A stretch of DNA of 64,000 bases from Prorocentrum cordatum (taxonomy: Eukaryota > Sar > Dinophyceae > Prorocentrales > Prorocentraceae). Positions 63,367 through 64,000 of this stretch are shown here, one piece after another. The DNA lies in assembly GCA_963575745.1 (NCBI GenBank), contig CAUYUJ010002080.1, positions 288,549 to 352,548 of the forward strand. Reading direction: 5' to 3'. A model generated the notes under the pieces. That model saw nothing but the letters and a program-made list of their open reading frames with translations. It had not been told where the DNA came from and did not search any database. The position numbers and the translations under genes were made by a program. Numbering within the stretch: position 1 is the stretch's first letter; each line of letters opens with the position of its first letter.

Positions 63367-64000
63367 ATGTGGCCCGCCCCCGAGGAAGGCGACGCCTTCG
63401 ACTTGCCACCGCCGCCAACCGAGGGTTACCTCGGGCCCAAGCTTGTGCCGCAGGGCACGTTGTCTGCCCAGGGCGAGGCGGCCATCGAGGCGATCACGGG
63501 CTGCAAGGCGACCGTCCGCGGCCGATGCAAGGGCAAGCGCAATCGCAATGGCGGGAGATTCCTGACCGTGCACGGCCCGCCTGAAGGGCTGCAAACTGCA
63601 TGGCGATTGGCGGTCGAGCGCACCGGGGGCAACGGCATCGATGGCGCTAGGAAGACCAGAGAGCAGCAGTTGCAACATTCAGCGGATGAGCGCCGACGTC
63701 AACAGCAACAAAGTCGGCAGCACCATCAGGATACTTCGGCATCATCAAGCTCGGCAGCGCCATCAGGGGCACCTACACCGAGCTCGGCGGCACCATCGAG
63801 AGCCCTTGCATCCAGACCTCCAGCACCATCGCGTGCACGCGCCAGCGAGCCGATGTTCGTGCAGGCGCAGGGCGGGCGCGCAATCGACGCGGACCCGATG
63901 TTCGTGAATCCGATCGCCGAGCCGACTTCCAGCCAAGGGGGCCCCGATCCCGTCTATCAAGATCTTCTTCATGAGCTCGCCACCGAATTCTTCAGTTCGA
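63367..64000 (+). CDS. Partial gene: KH-like domain, Gln/Ser-rich region (3' end outside window)
   Basis: From ATG 63367 the frame stays open for 211 codons to the window edge. Residues ~33-85 (LSAQGEAAIEAITGCKATVR … GRFLTVHGPPEGLQTAWRLA) follow the β/α pattern of a KH-type RNA-binding domain, including TGCKATVRGR and the LTVHGPPEGL strand-turn, though a clear GxxG loop is not obvious. A Gln/His-rich stretch (DERRRQQQQSRQHHQD) and a Ser/Ala/Pro-rich linker follow. The C-terminal visible part is SEPMFVQAQGGRAIDADPMF. A TTTTTGGCCCCAG-CCCCAG acceptor-like sequence lies just upstream, suitable for cis- or trans-splicing. Sequence is non-repetitive with balanced codons. The function would be RNA binding (inference). 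Confidence 0.5.
   Translation, partial: MWPAPEEGDAFDLPPPPTEGYLGPKLVPQGTLSAQGEAAIEAITGCKATVRGRCKGKRNRNGGRFLTVHGPPEGLQTAWRLAVERTGGNGIDGARKTREQQLQHSADERRRQQQQSRQHHQDTSASSSSAAPSGAPTPSSAAPSRALASRPPAPSRARASEPMFVQAQGGRAIDADPMFVNPIAEPTSSQGGPDPVYQDLLHELATEFFSS

Overview
The window reads as nuclear DNA of a dinoflagellate; Prorocentrum, Symbiodiniaceae or a relative would fit, but the genus is inferred. The evidence is an exact 22-nt dinoflagellate spliced-leader sequence (46453-46474), non-LTR and copia-type retroelement domains of the kinds known from dinoflagellate genomes, very GC-rich sequence, and abundant simple and tandem repeats with few host exons. No operon, rRNA gene, tRNA gene or CRISPR array was recognised.

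Layout. 1-16.4 kb is mostly repeats: GTC/TCG trinucleotides, a ~100-bp satellite (1.57-3.07 kb), GGA and CAT microsatellites, an exact 100-bp tandem array (12.7-13.2 kb), a 113-bp repeat with hairpins, and members of several dispersed repeat families. 16.9-21.0 kb is a decayed Ty1/copia-like retrotransposon with integrase, reverse transcriptase (RT) and RNase H remnants. 25.76-30.05 kb is a decayed two-ORF LINE (family A) whose catalytic RT segment is missing. 31.44-33.02 kb is a 5'-truncated LINE (family B) with an open RNase H/zinc-finger frame. 33.06-37.98 kb is a third LINE (family C), endonuclease through C-terminal zinc finger, with many stops and shifts. 38-46 kb is repeat-rich, with minus-strand candidate host exons at 44.4-45.6 kb separated by a 156-bp foldback and an inverted-repeat element. 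46.45-54.4 kb is a long family B LINE that begins at the spliced-leader copy and is interrupted by about 1.5 kb of satellite DNA. 58.3-59.1 kb is an inverted pair of ~29-bp minisatellite arrays. 60.57-62.9 kb encodes a probable DDE-type transposase split by one frameshift at a T7 run. From 63.37 kb to the edge an open frame with a KH-like segment runs out of the window.

How the parts relate. The recognisable proteins belong almost entirely to mobile elements. Spliced-leader sequence, or sequence resembling it, lies just upstream of the first ORF of two LINE families and of the transposase. That suggests these element mRNAs were trans-spliced before being copied back into the genome. This is exact at 46.45 kb and tentative at the other two sites. 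Host coding sequence is limited to a few short exon candidates and the final partial gene. The remainder is repeat DNA, or sequence in which no gene was recognised.
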